This document shows positions 54,888 through 63,512 of a stretch of DNA of 64,000 nt, one piece after another; position 1 is the stretch's first letter, and every line of letters begins with the position of its first letter. The notes under the pieces are model-generated. The model was given only the letters and a program-made list of their open reading frames with translations. It did not search any database and was not told the DNA's origin. Where the stretch lies: assembly GCA_029551145.1 (NCBI GenBank), contig JAKPGA010000022.1, forward strand, positions 1-64,000, written 5' to 3'. A program made the translations under genes and the position numbers. The DNA comes from Thermotogota bacterium (GTDB lineage: Bacteria > Thermotogota > Thermotogae > Thermotogales > DSM-5069).

Positions 54888-55489
54888 TCGGTGTCATTTT
54901 GAATGGTGGGAATTCTGAAAGATTTGGAGAAGACAAGAGTACATACCTTCTAAGAACAAAAACTATGATAGAACATGTCTATCAGAGATTGACAAGCGTC
55001 TTCGACCGAGTTGTACTCGTGGGGAAACCATACAAGAATATGCAATATGTTGAGGATCAATACAAAACGGGTCCCGTTGGTGGTGTTCTTACAGCACTGA
55101 ATGTGCTCAAAGACAATATCTTTGTTGTTGGATGCGATATGCCATTTGTTCAGCCAGCCGTTATCAGAAAAATGTGGAGTCATTTCGAAAAAAGTAATGT
55201 AGATGCCGTTGTTCCAAAACTGCTCGATGGCATTCATCCACTTCATGCATTCTACAATGTGTCCATCAAAGAAAATCTGATATGGTCCATGAAATATGCA
55301 GATAGTTCCTTTCACTCAGCTTTTGACCGAGCTGAAATTGATTATCTAACAGAAGATTTCTTTAAAACGATACCAGATTGGGAATGGAGCTTTTTCAATA
55401 TAAATACAAAATCAGATCTAAGGTTTTTAGAGGTGAACAGATGTTCAGGAAAACCTACAGGGTTAGATATGACGGGCAATGCGAAATAG
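54884..55489 (+). CDS. mobA: Molybdenum cofactor guanylyltransferase MobA
   Basis: Adds GMP to molybdopterin to give the guanine dinucleotide cofactor used by formate dehydrogenase. The N-terminal nucleotidyltransferase motif is MIGVILNGGNSERFGEDKSTYLLRTKTMIEHV (LxGGxSxRxGxDK type). Further: YKTGPVGGVLTALNVLKDNIFVVGCDMPFVQPAVIRKM and AVVPKLLDGIHPLHAFYN. The product has about 201 residues. Its ATG overlaps the fdhA stop (ATGA), and its end overlaps fdhD by 49 bases. Confidence 0.9.
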   Translation: MIGVILNGGNSERFGEDKSTYLLRTKTMIEHVYQRLTSVFDRVVLVGKPYKNMQYVEDQYKTGPVGGVLTALNVLKDNIFVVGCDMPFVQPAVIRKMWSHFEKSNVDAVVPKLLDGIHPLHAFYNVSIKENLIWSMKYADSSFHSAFDRAEIDYLTEDFFKTIPDWEWSFFNINTKSDLRFLEVNRCSGKPTGLDMTGNAK

Positions 55490-56127
55490 TAGATGATCAA
55501 CTTATAGATGACAAACTGATCGACTTATATGTTAACAACAAACTTGCTGAACAAATTCACTGCTACCCAGAAAACATGGAAGAACTGGTGATTGGTAAGT
55601 TGGTGTCTCAAGGCACAAAGCCAATTAATTGGAGCTTCCACTCAAACACAAATGAAGTTCGCATAGAAATTCTGGAGTCTCAAAGGCTCAATCCAGCAAG
55701 ATTAAGCGAAAAAACTTACCTAAGCGCACCAGTACTGATTGATTCTATGCGTGATCTCCTCAATAATCCATTGCATCAGCATACCGGCGCAGTGCATTTG
55801 GCAGGAATCTATACTGTTGGTGGAGAGTGTGTGGCAAAATTTGAAGACATTGGCAGACACAATGCTGTCGATAAAGTCATAGGATGGCTTGCCAAGAACA
55901 AGGTAGATCCATTTAATAAGGTACTTTTGTGTAGCGGGAGATTACCAATGGATATGGCTCTCAAATGTGTGTTATCAGGTATTGAGATACTGGCGTCAAA
56001 AGCGCCTGTTTTGGGCAGTGCAATCGAGTTTTCAGAAAGATTTAATCTCACAATAATCGGTTTTGTGAGGGAAAACAGGATGAACATATACACTCATCCG
56101 CAGAGAATCAAGGAGGTGTGTTTATGA
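55441..56127 (+). CDS. fdhD: FdhD-like formate dehydrogenase sulfurtransferase, lacking CxxC
   Basis: 228 residues from ATG 55441 (after TAGAGGTGAA); the ORF-track start lies deep inside mobA. The family regions are clear: ENMEELVIGKLVSQG, HTGAVHLAGIYTVGGECVAKFEDIGRHNAVDKVIGWL, LLCSGRLPMDMALKCVLSGIEILASKAPVLGSAIEFSERFNLTIIGFVRENRMNIYTHPQRI. FdhD passes sulfur to the Mo/W-bis-MGD cofactor of formate dehydrogenase. In E. coli this uses a CxxC loop; here the matching stretch (ARLSEKTYLSAPVLIDSM) has no cysteine, and no CxxC occurs anywhere in the protein. Whether it still transfers sulfur is open. Confidence 0.88.
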   Translation: MFRKTYRVRYDGQCEIVDDQLIDDKLIDLYVNNKLAEQIHCYPENMEELVIGKLVSQGTKPINWSFHSNTNEVRIEILESQRLNPARLSEKTYLSAPVLIDSMRDLLNNPLHQHTGAVHLAGIYTVGGECVAKFEDIGRHNAVDKVIGWLAKNKVDPFNKVLLCSGRLPMDMALKCVLSGIEILASKAPVLGSAIEFSERFNLTIIGFVRENRMNIYTHPQRIKEVCL

Positions 56128-56930
56128 AAACACCGTTGGAGGTTCAGAAAACGATAGTTGAGGAGGTTTCGGTCAAGAAAGCCAAACTGAGTTTTACTCA
56201 GATGGCGCTCTTGGGCATTCTCGCAGGTATGTACATCGGATTTGGTGGTATCATGGCGCTAACAGCGATGACTCAGGTTGAACCTTATGGGTTGAAAAAG
56301 GTTCTTGGCGGAGCTTTCTTCACTGTTGGACTGATGCTTGTAATTATAGCTGGGGCTGAACTCTTCACAGGAAACGTTCTTATGTTGACATCGCTCTACG
56401 CAAGAAAAATAAGTCTCAGGCAGATGCTCAGGAACTGGATAGTCGTTTATCTTTTCAATTTTGTTGGATCACTATTGATCGCTTGGATGCTTCTTCAAAC
56501 AAACTTATGGGGTATGGGGCAGAATATCAACGATTTTGGAAAGACTGCGATTTCTGTTGCTAACTCGAAAGTAGCTCTCGGTTTTAGTGCGATCTTTTTC
56601 AGAGGTATGCTCTGCAATATATTAGTCGATCTTGCCGTCATACTTGCACTTGCGGCGGACAGTGTTGAAGGCAAAATACTTGGCATATTCTTCCCCATAA
56701 TGACCTTTGTTGCGATAGGTTTTGAACACAGTGTGGCAAACATGTCCTTGATACCCATCGGGCTTTTCATAAAAGCGGCTTCTGGTGTTGGGCCAGAGAC
56801 TCTCAACTGGCTGGGATTTTGGAAAAACATCATCGCTGCGACGCTGGGGAACATAGTTGGGCCAGGTATTTTCACTGCGCTTTTTTATTATCTCAGCTAT
56901 TATAAAACAAGTAATCAGTCCAAGACCTGA
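56124..56930 (+). CDS. focA: Formate/nitrite channel, FocA family
   Basis: 268 residues from ATG 56124, five bases after AAGGAGGTG, overlapping the fdhD stop. Six membrane segments of the FNT fold are visible. Diagnostic parts are ILAGMYIGFGGIMALTAMTQV, GAELFTGNVLMLTSLYARKI, FFRGMLCNILVDLAVILALAADSVEGKILGIFFPIM and FEHSVANMSLIPIGLFI, which holds the conserved pore histidine. Next to fdhA, mobA and fdhD, formate is the likely substrate; the wider family also moves nitrite and hydrosulfide. Its 3' end overlaps the HD-GYP gene by 16 bases on the other strand. Confidence 0.9.
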   Translation: MKTPLEVQKTIVEEVSVKKAKLSFTQMALLGILAGMYIGFGGIMALTAMTQVEPYGLKKVLGGAFFTVGLMLVIIAGAELFTGNVLMLTSLYARKISLRQMLRNWIVVYLFNFVGSLLIAWMLLQTNLWGMGQNINDFGKTAISVANSKVALGFSAIFFRGMLCNILVDLAVILALAADSVEGKILGIFFPIMTFVAIGFEHSVANMSLIPIGLFIKAASGVGPETLNWLGFWKNIIAATLGNIVGPGIFTALFYYLSYYKTSNQSKT

Positions 56931-57961
56931 ACGATAGTTAACCCTTTTTCTTCAGCAAGATCGATATTTTCGCCGTTGTCCAATCTCAAGATTGGCTGTG
57001 TTGCGCGGCCTCTTGTGTTCCCAACCACGATTGCTTTCTCACCAGAGTTCAGAAGTACCGTTGTGCCAACTGGATAAAGACCTACAACGGAAACAAAGGC
57101 TTGAACAAGCTCTCTATCGAGTTTTCCAAAAGACGCCATCTTGATGATCTCTGAAATGGCCCTGTAGGGTGACCAGGAAGATTTGTAAGATCGATTTGAG
57201 ATCAGAGCATCGTATACATCAGCGATCGCTATGATTCTTGCTTCTAAAGATATCTCACCCTTCTTTGATCCTTTCAGATAACCAGTTCCATCCAGTTTCT
57301 CGTGGTGGTCTCTAACACCAGATATGATTTCAGGATCTCTTATGTCGGAGTTCTCACATATTCTGCTGCCGTATTCTACATGCTTCTTGACAAGTTCAAA
57401 TTCTTTTTCATTCAACCTTCTTGGTGCATAGAGAATATCTTTTGGAACAAGGATTTTTCCGATATCGTGAATGATCGCAGCGAAACTCAGACGAGATAAT
57501 TGGTTTATTTTCAGTCCTGACTCGAGGCCTATGAGTGTCGATATCATTCCAGCGTGTACTTCATGAACATAGGTGTATTCTTCATCATTCTGCTGTATGA
57601 GCAGGATCAACGACAATTTATCAGAGTAATTCTTAACAATGTCATTGACAATTTCATGTGAAAGATTTGCAATCTCTCGTCTGTCCACGCGCAACTTTTC
57701 AGCAGCATCACCGAAGATATCTTTTATCTCTTCCTTCAACTGCTCAATCTTCTCAGGTTTCACGACAGGAGGTTTAACCGATGAAATCTGAACCCACAGA
57801 TATCTGACACCCTTTTCCTTGAGTGTTTCAACCATATCTTCTGTGAGGCTTTGACCAATACGAACTATAGGAGGCTGATCATCACTGAGTCTCACAGTCT
57901 CCATAGATATCTCACCAGGCACCAGAGATTCAACCTTTTTCCACACAACTGGTCCAGTCAT
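56915..57961 (-). CDS. HD-GYP domain phosphodiesterase
   Basis: 348 residues. An N-terminal segment (residues 1-70) is followed by the HD-GYP domain: FAAIIHDIGKILVPKDILYAPRRLNEKEFELVKKHVEYGSRI and ISGVRDHHEKLDGTGYLKGSKKGEISLEARIIAIADVYDALISNRSYK. The name-giving motif reads HHEKLDGTGYL, with Leu where GYP has Pro. A C-terminal beta-rich segment (YPVGTTVLLNSGEKAIVVGNTRGRATQPILRLDNGENIDLAEEKGL) is common in this family. HD-GYP proteins degrade cyclic di-GMP or related dinucleotides. The ATG overlaps the stop of the M16 peptidase gene. Confidence 0.88.
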   Translation of the reverse strand: MTGPVVWKKVESLVPGEISMETVRLSDDQPPIVRIGQSLTEDMVETLKEKGVRYLWVQISSVKPPVVKPEKIEQLKEEIKDIFGDAAEKLRVDRREIANLSHEIVNDIVKNYSDKLSLILLIQQNDEEYTYVHEVHAGMISTLIGLESGLKINQLSRLSFAAIIHDIGKILVPKDILYAPRRLNEKEFELVKKHVEYGSRICENSDIRDPEIISGVRDHHEKLDGTGYLKGSKKGEISLEARIIAIADVYDALISNRSYKSSWSPYRAISEIIKMASFGKLDRELVQAFVSVVGLYPVGTTVLLNSGEKAIVVGNTRGRATQPILRLDNGENIDLAEEKGLTIVQVLD

Positions 57962-59187
57962 ATATTTTCGATCAAGTCCTCACTCCCTTTTGGTATCAAC
58001 AAAGACCAGTGCCACTCCTTTGAACAAACCTCTTTCCATATTCTCTGAACATCTTTGTATTTCACCGATTCCACCTTTTTGATCAGATTCTCCAACTCGG
58101 AAGGTTCGACTTTGGCCAAGAGGAATTCTAAGATGTAGCTAAACATTGCAGGGACACTCTCTGTAATCATTTGAAGTTTTCCCATCAGTCTTTTCTTGCC
58201 GTATTCAAAGTAACTCTTGGAAATAGACGCGTCTTGGAATATCTTCTTCATTTCGTCCACATAACGCGTGAATTTGTCAACACTTGTCGAAGCGTATATC
58301 CCCAGCAAAGAACTACTCTTCCATACATGACTCAACAAGTCTATATCATAAACTAAACCAAGTTTTTCCCTTATCCTGGTGAAGAATAAAGAACTCATAC
58401 CACTCCCGAGTAAGGTATTCAGAACAAGAAAAGCAGGATACTCTTGGCTTGTCAGTCCCAGGTCAACTGAAAGTCCGGTAACGGCATGTACCTGTGTGAG
58501 ATCATTCTTCTGTTCAAAAACATGGGAAATACTTTTGAAAGAAACCTGAGTATCTCTTTCATCCACAGACCTATTGTATTGCACGGCAACAGACTCGAGT
58601 CTCTCAAGAAGTGGCTTTGTTATTCTACCTACCGCAACTAACCTCAGATTACCATATCTGTTCGAGTGAAATTCTTTCAGAACTCTCGAATTAAGTCTTG
58701 TGACAGTTTCTTCGTACCCGCTGACAGGTCGAGAATATGGTTCCTCCATTATACTCTCAGCGAAAAGATCCTGAACTCTACTGATGTGATCTTCATTAAA
58801 GGATTTTATCTCCTCCGTGACTACAGATTTTTCAAGTTCAACAGCATCCTCCTTGATCAGCGGATTGAAAACCAACTCACTCAAAATGTCAATTGCCTTT
58901 TCAAAATGCGAATAAGGTACACGGGCATAATAAACTGTGAAATCCTTAGTTGTGAATGCGTTCAGACCTCCTCCAACTACCTCGAGGTCATACTTGAGAG
59001 TAAACTCTTCGTACTTCTTTGTACCTTTGAACACCACATGTTCTAGTAAATGCGCTATTCCAGCCAACTCTTTTGGTTCATGCGCCGAACCTGCTGGCAC
59101 CACAAATGCAACTGATAGTGTCTTTACACCTCTCACGGGCAAGTAATAAATCGTGCAAGATCCAATCTCTTTTCTTCCAACCTTCAA
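57958..59187 (-). CDS. M16 family zinc peptidase
   Basis: 409 residues starting at TTG, eight bases after GGAGGT. The inverted zinc motif HxxEH is in GIAHLLEHVVFKGTKKYEEF, with the third ligand downstream in ELEKSVVTEEIKSFNEDH. The second, inactive M16 domain has GLTSQEYPAFLVLNTLLGSGMSSLFFTRIREKLGLVYDI, the typical R..Y-containing loop. PqqL/MPP-like proteins of this size lie next to pnp in many bacteria. No signal peptide, so probably cytosolic. Coupled to the HD-GYP gene by an ATGA overlap. Confidence 0.92.
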   Translation of the reverse strand: MKVGRKEIGSCTIYYLPVRGVKTLSVAFVVPAGSAHEPKELAGIAHLLEHVVFKGTKKYEEFTLKYDLEVVGGGLNAFTTKDFTVYYARVPYSHFEKAIDILSELVFNPLIKEDAVELEKSVVTEEIKSFNEDHISRVQDLFAESIMEEPYSRPVSGYEETVTRLNSRVLKEFHSNRYGNLRLVAVGRITKPLLERLESVAVQYNRSVDERDTQVSFKSISHVFEQKNDLTQVHAVTGLSVDLGLTSQEYPAFLVLNTLLGSGMSSLFFTRIREKLGLVYDIDLLSHVWKSSSLLGIYASTSVDKFTRYVDEMKKIFQDASISKSYFEYGKKRLMGKLQMITESVPAMFSYILEFLLAKVEPSELENLIKKVESVKYKDVQRIWKEVCSKEWHWSLLIPKGSEDLIENI

Positions 59188-59203
59188 ACATATCTACCTC
59201 CAT

Positions 59204-59234
59204 AGAAAGTGCCAGCTTTGAAAACGCTGGCACT
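59204..59234 (-). terminator. Hairpin between pnp and the M16 peptidase gene
   Basis: Nine-base arms AGTGCCAGC/GCTGGCACT with a nine-base loop, followed on the minus strand by TTCTATG. The T-run is poor, so this may be a partial terminator or an RNA-processing/stability site. Confidence 0.5.
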
Positions 59235-59253
59235 CAGGATTCAACTGTTTATT

Positions 59254-61386
59254 CTATTCATCTATCCTGCTTTTTCTGTTAGGTCTACTGGGTTGTCTTT
59301 GTCTCTTACCTGCACTATCTGAAACTTCCTCAAGCTGAAACCTTCCTATATTATCGATGCTGCTAACCTTTACCTTAACGATATCTCCTATCTTTATCGA
59401 TTTGAGATTTCTCACAAGCTTACTCTGATGAAGTAATCCTATTTTCCCGGGTGCAATCTCTACAAAAACACCAAATGGCTCGATGCGCGTGACCTTACCA
59501 TCAGAGACATCGCCCACGGTAACCTCTCTAACTATGCCATTTATATGCCTGATTGCCGCATCAACCTTTGTTTGATCATCACCAATCACGCTCACCTTAC
59601 CAGTTAAATCATCAACGGACACCTTGACATCATAATCTTTGACAATAGCTTTAATAACTCTACCGCCTGGTCCGATAACCTCAGCCACCTTTGATGGATC
59701 GACACTGGTGACCTTAATGACTGGGGCGTACTTAGAAAGCGTCTCTCTGGGTCTGTCGATTGCCTCGTAAAGTTTCTCAAGAACGTATAATCTTGCCTCC
59801 TTAGCTTGATTCAAAGCACTTTCAAGAAGTTCACGAGACACGCCTGAGACTTTACAATCCATCTGAAAAGCTGTAATACCATCCTTTGTACCCGCAACTT
59901 TGAAATCCATATCACCCCAGTGATCCTCAGCTCCAAGTATATCCGTTAAGACTATCTGTGCATCCTTTTCAAGTATCAAACCCATCGCTACACCTGCGAC
60001 ATGCTTTGACACAGGTACACCTGCATCCATAAGCGCGAGCGAACCAGAACAAACAGTAGCCATAGAAGATGACCCATTTGATTCAAGGATCTCCGACACG
60101 ACTCTTACAGTATACGGGAACTGATCCTCGCTTGGGAGAACAAATTTCAGTGCCCTCTCTGCCAAGTGACCGTGTCCAATTTCTCGACGGCTCGGACCTC
60201 TCAGCGGTTTGACCTCACCTGTTGAAAACGGTGGGAAGTTATAATGAAGCATAAATCTCTTTGTTCCTTCCTCGAGCAGAGAATCTATTATTTGTTCATC
60301 CATTGGTGCACCAAGGGTAACGATACCAAGACTCTGTGTCTCTCCCCTTGTGAACAAAGCTGAGCCGTGAACTCTTGGAAGTATTCCTGTTTCACAACTT
60401 ATTGGTCTTATCTGCTTTGGATTTCTCAGATCAAGCCTTATTCCTTCTTCGACTATGATCCGTCTCATTCTGTGCTTCAGTTTTTCTTCGTAGGTATCTT
60501 TCAGAAGAACAGACAATTCCTCAATCTTCTCTGCTCCATACTTTTCTTGCAGACTATTACATATCTTCTGGTAATATTCGTCTAAAGCCGCACCTCTTGA
60601 CTTCTTACCTTGTGTCAGAAGCCTTGTTCTCAATTCATCTTCGTCAATCAGAGATAAGAAGTCGTTTGCGATCTCCTCGGGCAAAAGTTCTTCCTGCACT
60701 TCGATTTTCTTGATATTGAATTCGGATAGTATTTGCTTTTGAAAATCAATTATCTGCTTTATGACTTCATGTGCTTTGAAGAGAACTTCCACCATTTGGG
60801 ATTCGCTTACTTCCTTTGCTTCACCCTCAACCATTGTTATTGCATCCTCTGTACCAGCGATCACGATGTCCAGTAAACTTTTCTTCAACTCTTCCTCCGT
60901 CGGGAAGAAAACAACTTCACCATCGACGAGTCCGACCCTAACAGCGGCAACGACACCATCAAACGGAATATCTGAGATGTTGAGTGCCAATGAAGTACCA
61001 AAAACTCCAACTATATCAGGTGGATTAAATGAATCAGCAGAAATGACTGTAACAACAACTTGAACTTCATTTCGAAGGTTTTTCGGGAATAATGGTCTAA
61101 TAGGCCTGTCAATTGTTCTTGCTGACAGAATAGCCATCTCACTTGGCTTGCCCTCTCGTTTGACAAACCCTCCCGGTATTTTTCCAGCGGCATAAAAACG
61201 CTCCTGGAACTCAACGGTTAAAGGAACAAAATCAATTCCCTCCGTAACAGAGTCAGCCATCACAACGGTCGCAAGCACCGTTGTCTCACCTATTCGAGCC
61301 ATCACAGCCCCATTCGCTTGTTTAGCAACTCTCCCGTGCTCAACAAAAAACTCTCTTCCAGCAATTTCACGTTTCCAAATCTTCAA
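59254..61386 (-). CDS. pnp: Polyribonucleotide nucleotidyltransferase
   Basis: 3'-to-5' phosphorolytic exoribonuclease, 710 residues. Two RNase PH-like cores: residues 1-230 ([27 protein letters not shown]...[36 protein letters not shown]) and a second with [40 protein letters not shown] and [30 protein letters not shown] domain near [29 protein letters not shown] and S1 domain [34 protein letters not shown]. Start TTG 61386 (MKIWKREI) follows AGAGGTGA; the ORF-track start overlaps that SD. Confidence 0.97.
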   Translation of the reverse strand: MKIWKREIAGREFFVEHGRVAKQANGAVMARIGETTVLATVVMADSVTEGIDFVPLTVEFQERFYAAGKIPGGFVKREGKPSEMAILSARTIDRPIRPLFPKNLRNEVQVVVTVISADSFNPPDIVGVFGTSLALNISDIPFDGVVAAVRVGLVDGEVVFFPTEEELKKSLLDIVIAGTEDAITMVEGEAKEVSESQMVEVLFKAHEVIKQIIDFQKQILSEFNIKKIEVQEELLPEEIANDFLSLIDEDELRTRLLTQGKKSRGAALDEYYQKICNSLQEKYGAEKIEELSVLLKDTYEEKLKHRMRRIIVEEGIRLDLRNPKQIRPISCETGILPRVHGSALFTRGETQSLGIVTLGAPMDEQIIDSLLEEGTKRFMLHYNFPPFSTGEVKPLRGPSRREIGHGHLAERALKFVLPSEDQFPYTVRVVSEILESNGSSSMATVCSGSLALMDAGVPVSKHVAGVAMGLILEKDAQIVLTDILGAEDHWGDMDFKVAGTKDGITAFQMDCKVSGVSRELLESALNQAKEARLYVLEKLYEAIDRPRETLSKYAPVIKVTSVDPSKVAEVIGPGGRVIKAIVKDYDVKVSVDDLTGKVSVIGDDQTKVDAAIRHINGIVREVTVGDVSDGKVTRIEPFGVFVEIAPGKIGLLHQSKLVRNLKSIKIGDIVKVKVSSIDNIGRFQLEEVSDSAGKRQRQPSRPNRKSRIDE

Positions 61387-61411
61387 AAAAATCACCTCTA
61401 CTTCTAAGAAA

Positions 61412-61433
61412 CTAAAAGCGGGCAGATGCCCGC
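61412..61433 (-). terminator. Terminator or attenuator between rpsO and pnp
   Basis: On the minus strand GCGGGC-ATCT-GCCCGC, preceded by a further GG and followed by TTTTAG. It lies 26 bases before the pnp start, so it separates rpsO and pnp transcripts at least in part. Confidence 0.7.
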
Positions 61434-61453
61434 CCTTTCAGTTTTTTCACTTT

Positions 61454-61717
61454 TTATTTCCTCAAATTGAGTTTCTCAATTAACATCCTGTAAGAATCAG
61501 GATTTGCCTTTCTCAAGTACTTCAAGAATTTTCTGCGCCTACCTACCATTTTCATCAAACCTCGTCTTGAGTGGAAGTCCTTTGGGTGCGCCTTCAAATG
61601 TTCTGTCAAATGTCTAATTCTCGCCGTCAAAATCGCTACCTGAACCTCCACCGAGCCTGTGTCCTTCTCGTTGATTCGGAATTGCTCAATAATCTGCTGT
61701 TTCTCTCTCTGATCCAC
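61454..61717 (-). CDS. rpsO: Small ribosomal subunit protein uS15
   Basis: 87 residues from GTG 61717 ([87 protein letters not shown]), a complete S15 with the 16S-rRNA-binding [11 protein letters not shown] region. GGAGGTG precedes it at good spacing; the ORF-track start (61732) lies in the SD. The order rpsO then pnp is the same as in E. coli and Bacillus. Confidence 0.97.
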   Translation of the reverse strand: MDQREKQQIIEQFRINEKDTGSVEVQVAILTARIRHLTEHLKAHPKDFHSRRGLMKMVGRRRKFLKYLRKANPDSYRMLIEKLNLRK

Positions 61718-61785
61718 TGCATGCACCTCCAACTATTGTAATCCTTCAACCCAGGCAGGGTTAAACCCATGTCCGAGTTGAGGTC

Positions 61786-61860
61786 TGGAGCGGGCGACGG
61801 GTCTCGAACCCGCGGCCCTCAGCTTGGGAAGCTGATGCTCTACCACTGAGCTACGCCCGC
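61786..61860 (-). tRNA. tRNA-Gly (anticodon CCC)
   Basis: On the minus strand the acceptor GCGGGCG pairs with CGCCCGC. The D-arm is GCTCAGTGGTAGAGC, the anticodon arm CAGCTTCCCAAGCTG gives CCC, and the T-arm is GCGGGTTCGAGACCCGT. The 3' TCCA is encoded. Confidence 0.96.
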
Positions 61861-61912
61861 ACAAAACATTTATATCACAGTTGAAAAGGACACGACCATA
61901 TTACAGAAACAT

Positions 61913-62161
61913 TTAAACACATAGTCCCTTTGATGAAACAATCTGAACTATTTTTTGTGCGTTCGAATCACTCAGAATAAAGATATAGAAATGGTAAGCT
62001 TGCAAATCAACCTGATCTGTCCTACTCAGATAATAACTCTTCACCCTCGACTCAAACTGCTCTCTCTCTTGGTCTGTCATAGCTGCAATGGATTGAACAA
62101 TCTCAAAAATTCTTCGGTCTTCAGCACAGGCTTTTACTATCTCTTGTAGGACATCATCCAT
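61913..62161 (-). CDS. Small helical protein of unknown function
   Basis: 82 residues, MDDVLQEIVKACAEDRRIFEIVQSIAAMTDQEREQFESRVKSYYLSRTDQVDLQAYHFYIFILSDSNAQKIVQIVSSKGLCV. It has no signal peptide or obvious motif; mostly helical, acidic N-terminal half. It starts three bases after the spoVS stop, so the two are almost certainly co-transcribed and co-translated. I do not recognise the family. Confidence 0.6.
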   Translation of the reverse strand: MDDVLQEIVKACAEDRRIFEIVQSIAAMTDQEREQFESRVKSYYLSRTDQVDLQAYHFYIFILSDSNAQKIVQIVSSKGLCV

Positions 62162-62164
62162 TGA

Positions 62165-62437
62165 TCAAGACTGCTTTTGTGTTACAAAAACCTTGAACGA
62201 CATACCAGTTCTTGTCTCATTATCGATCAGGGCCTCGATGAATCCTGGAATCATGTAGATGTCTTTCCCACCCTCGTTAAGAAACCGTCTTGCCACTGCA
62301 ATAGCTTTGACCGCTTGGTTAACTGCACCTGCACCGATCGCTTGGATTTCAACTTTGTCCGCCTTTGACAATGCACCTGCAATAGCCCCCGCCACTTTGT
62401 TTGGATTCGAACTTGAACTGACCTTCAAAATCTCCAT
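62165..62437 (-). CDS. spoVS: SpoVS family protein
   Basis: 90 residues from ATG 62437 (MEILKVSSSSNPNKVAGAIAGALSKADKVEIQAIGAGAVNQAVKAIAVARRFL), with GAGGAGG upstream; the ORF-track start adds an unrelated lead. The SSSSNPNKVAGAIA...GAGAVNQAVKAIAVAR pattern and the closing NETRTGMSFKVF are fully typical of SpoVS, an Alba-like fold that may bind nucleic acid. In Bacillus it affects sporulation stages; in non-sporeformers such as Thermotogota its role is unknown. It lies 52 bases downstream of galT. Confidence 0.93.
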   Translation of the reverse strand: MEILKVSSSSNPNKVAGAIAGALSKADKVEIQAIGAGAVNQAVKAIAVARRFLNEGGKDIYMIPGFIEALIDNETRTGMSFKVFVTQKQS

Positions 62438-62489
62438 TCTACCAATCCTCCTCGGAGTGAGTGTTGTACAAGATAATTTTACCATAATT

Positions 62490-63491
62490 TCATGGTATTT
62501 CAACTGCACGTAAATATTTAGCCGCCTCTTCGGGTGGCATCGGATTTATATAAAAGCCCGAGCCCCACTCAAATCCAGCTACGTTGGTGAGACGAGGGAC
62601 AATTTCCAGATGCCAGTGATAGTATTCCTTACCTTCTTCAGTCGTTGGCGATGTGTGAAGCATGAAATTATAAGGTGGATTGTCAAGTGCTTTGTAGATT
62701 CTGTAGAGTGTGTTTTTCAAAACGTGAGCAAAAGATTTGACCTGTTTTTCTGTAATACCACCGAAACTGTTCGAATGCCTTTTGGGAATGATCCATGTTT
62801 CGCATGGAAAACGCGCTGCAAATGGTTCGAGCGAAACAAAATCATCGTTCTCTTCAACGATCCTTTCCTGCCTCTGTGTTTCCTGGTCAATAATATCACA
62901 AAAGACGCACCGCTCTTTATAAGAATAGTACTCCTGAGAACCATTCATTTCTTCCTGAACTCTCTTTGGTACTATCGGAATAGCTATTAGTTGGCTGTGT
63001 GGATGCTGTAAAGAGGCTCCGGCGTCGCGACCATGATTTTTAAAGATCAAAACATATTGGATTCTCTGATCTTTTGCAATTGTGTTGTACCTTTGCTTGT
63101 ATGCCCAGACGATTTCTTCAACCTGTTTGTAATCCATCAGAGCAAGGTGGGTGTTGTGATCAGGTGTTTCAACAATTACTTCATGGTAACCAAACCCGTC
63201 CATTGCATCAAACATGCCGACGCCATATCTCTTAGCTTGAAGATCAGGGTTAACAGCACCAAACTTGTTTGGCACCACTCTAACCCACCAACCAGGAGTG
63301 TTCGATGCGGTATCAGCCGGCCTAAATGCGAGGATTTCAGGAGGAGTCGTGTGCTCATTCCCATAATCGAATGGACAGAAGGCGGGCTTTTCTTCTATCT
63401 TCGGCCTCACAAAATCATGAGGCCTTTTGGCTCGCTCAGTAGCTATAATGACCCAGCGCTTCAGGACAGGATCCTTTCTGAACTCAGGCAT
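62490..63491 (-). CDS. galT: Galactose-1-phosphate uridylyltransferase
   Basis: Leloir pathway enzyme exchanging UMP between UDP-glucose and galactose-1-phosphate, 333 residues. The N-terminus is RKDPVLKRWVIIATERAKRPHDF, with KPAFCPFDYGNEHTTPPE. The active-site HPH motif is in GRDAGASLQHPHSQLIAIPIVP; a second zinc-type CVFCDI pair follows, and the C-terminal HIT-like repeat has YHWHLEIVPRLTNVAGFEWGSGFYINPMPPEEAAKYLR. Next to glycogen synthase, it points to a sugar-nucleotide and glycogen gene group. Confidence 0.95.
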   Translation of the reverse strand: MPEFRKDPVLKRWVIIATERAKRPHDFVRPKIEEKPAFCPFDYGNEHTTPPEILAFRPADTASNTPGWWVRVVPNKFGAVNPDLQAKRYGVGMFDAMDGFGYHEVIVETPDHNTHLALMDYKQVEEIVWAYKQRYNTIAKDQRIQYVLIFKNHGRDAGASLQHPHSQLIAIPIVPKRVQEEMNGSQEYYSYKERCVFCDIIDQETQRQERIVEENDDFVSLEPFAARFPCETWIIPKRHSNSFGGITEKQVKSFAHVLKNTLYRIYKALDNPPYNFMLHTSPTTEEGKEYYHWHLEIVPRLTNVAGFEWGSGFYINPMPPEEAAKYLRAVEIP

Positions 63492-63512
63492 TTAACAATC
63501 CTCCTTGGAATC

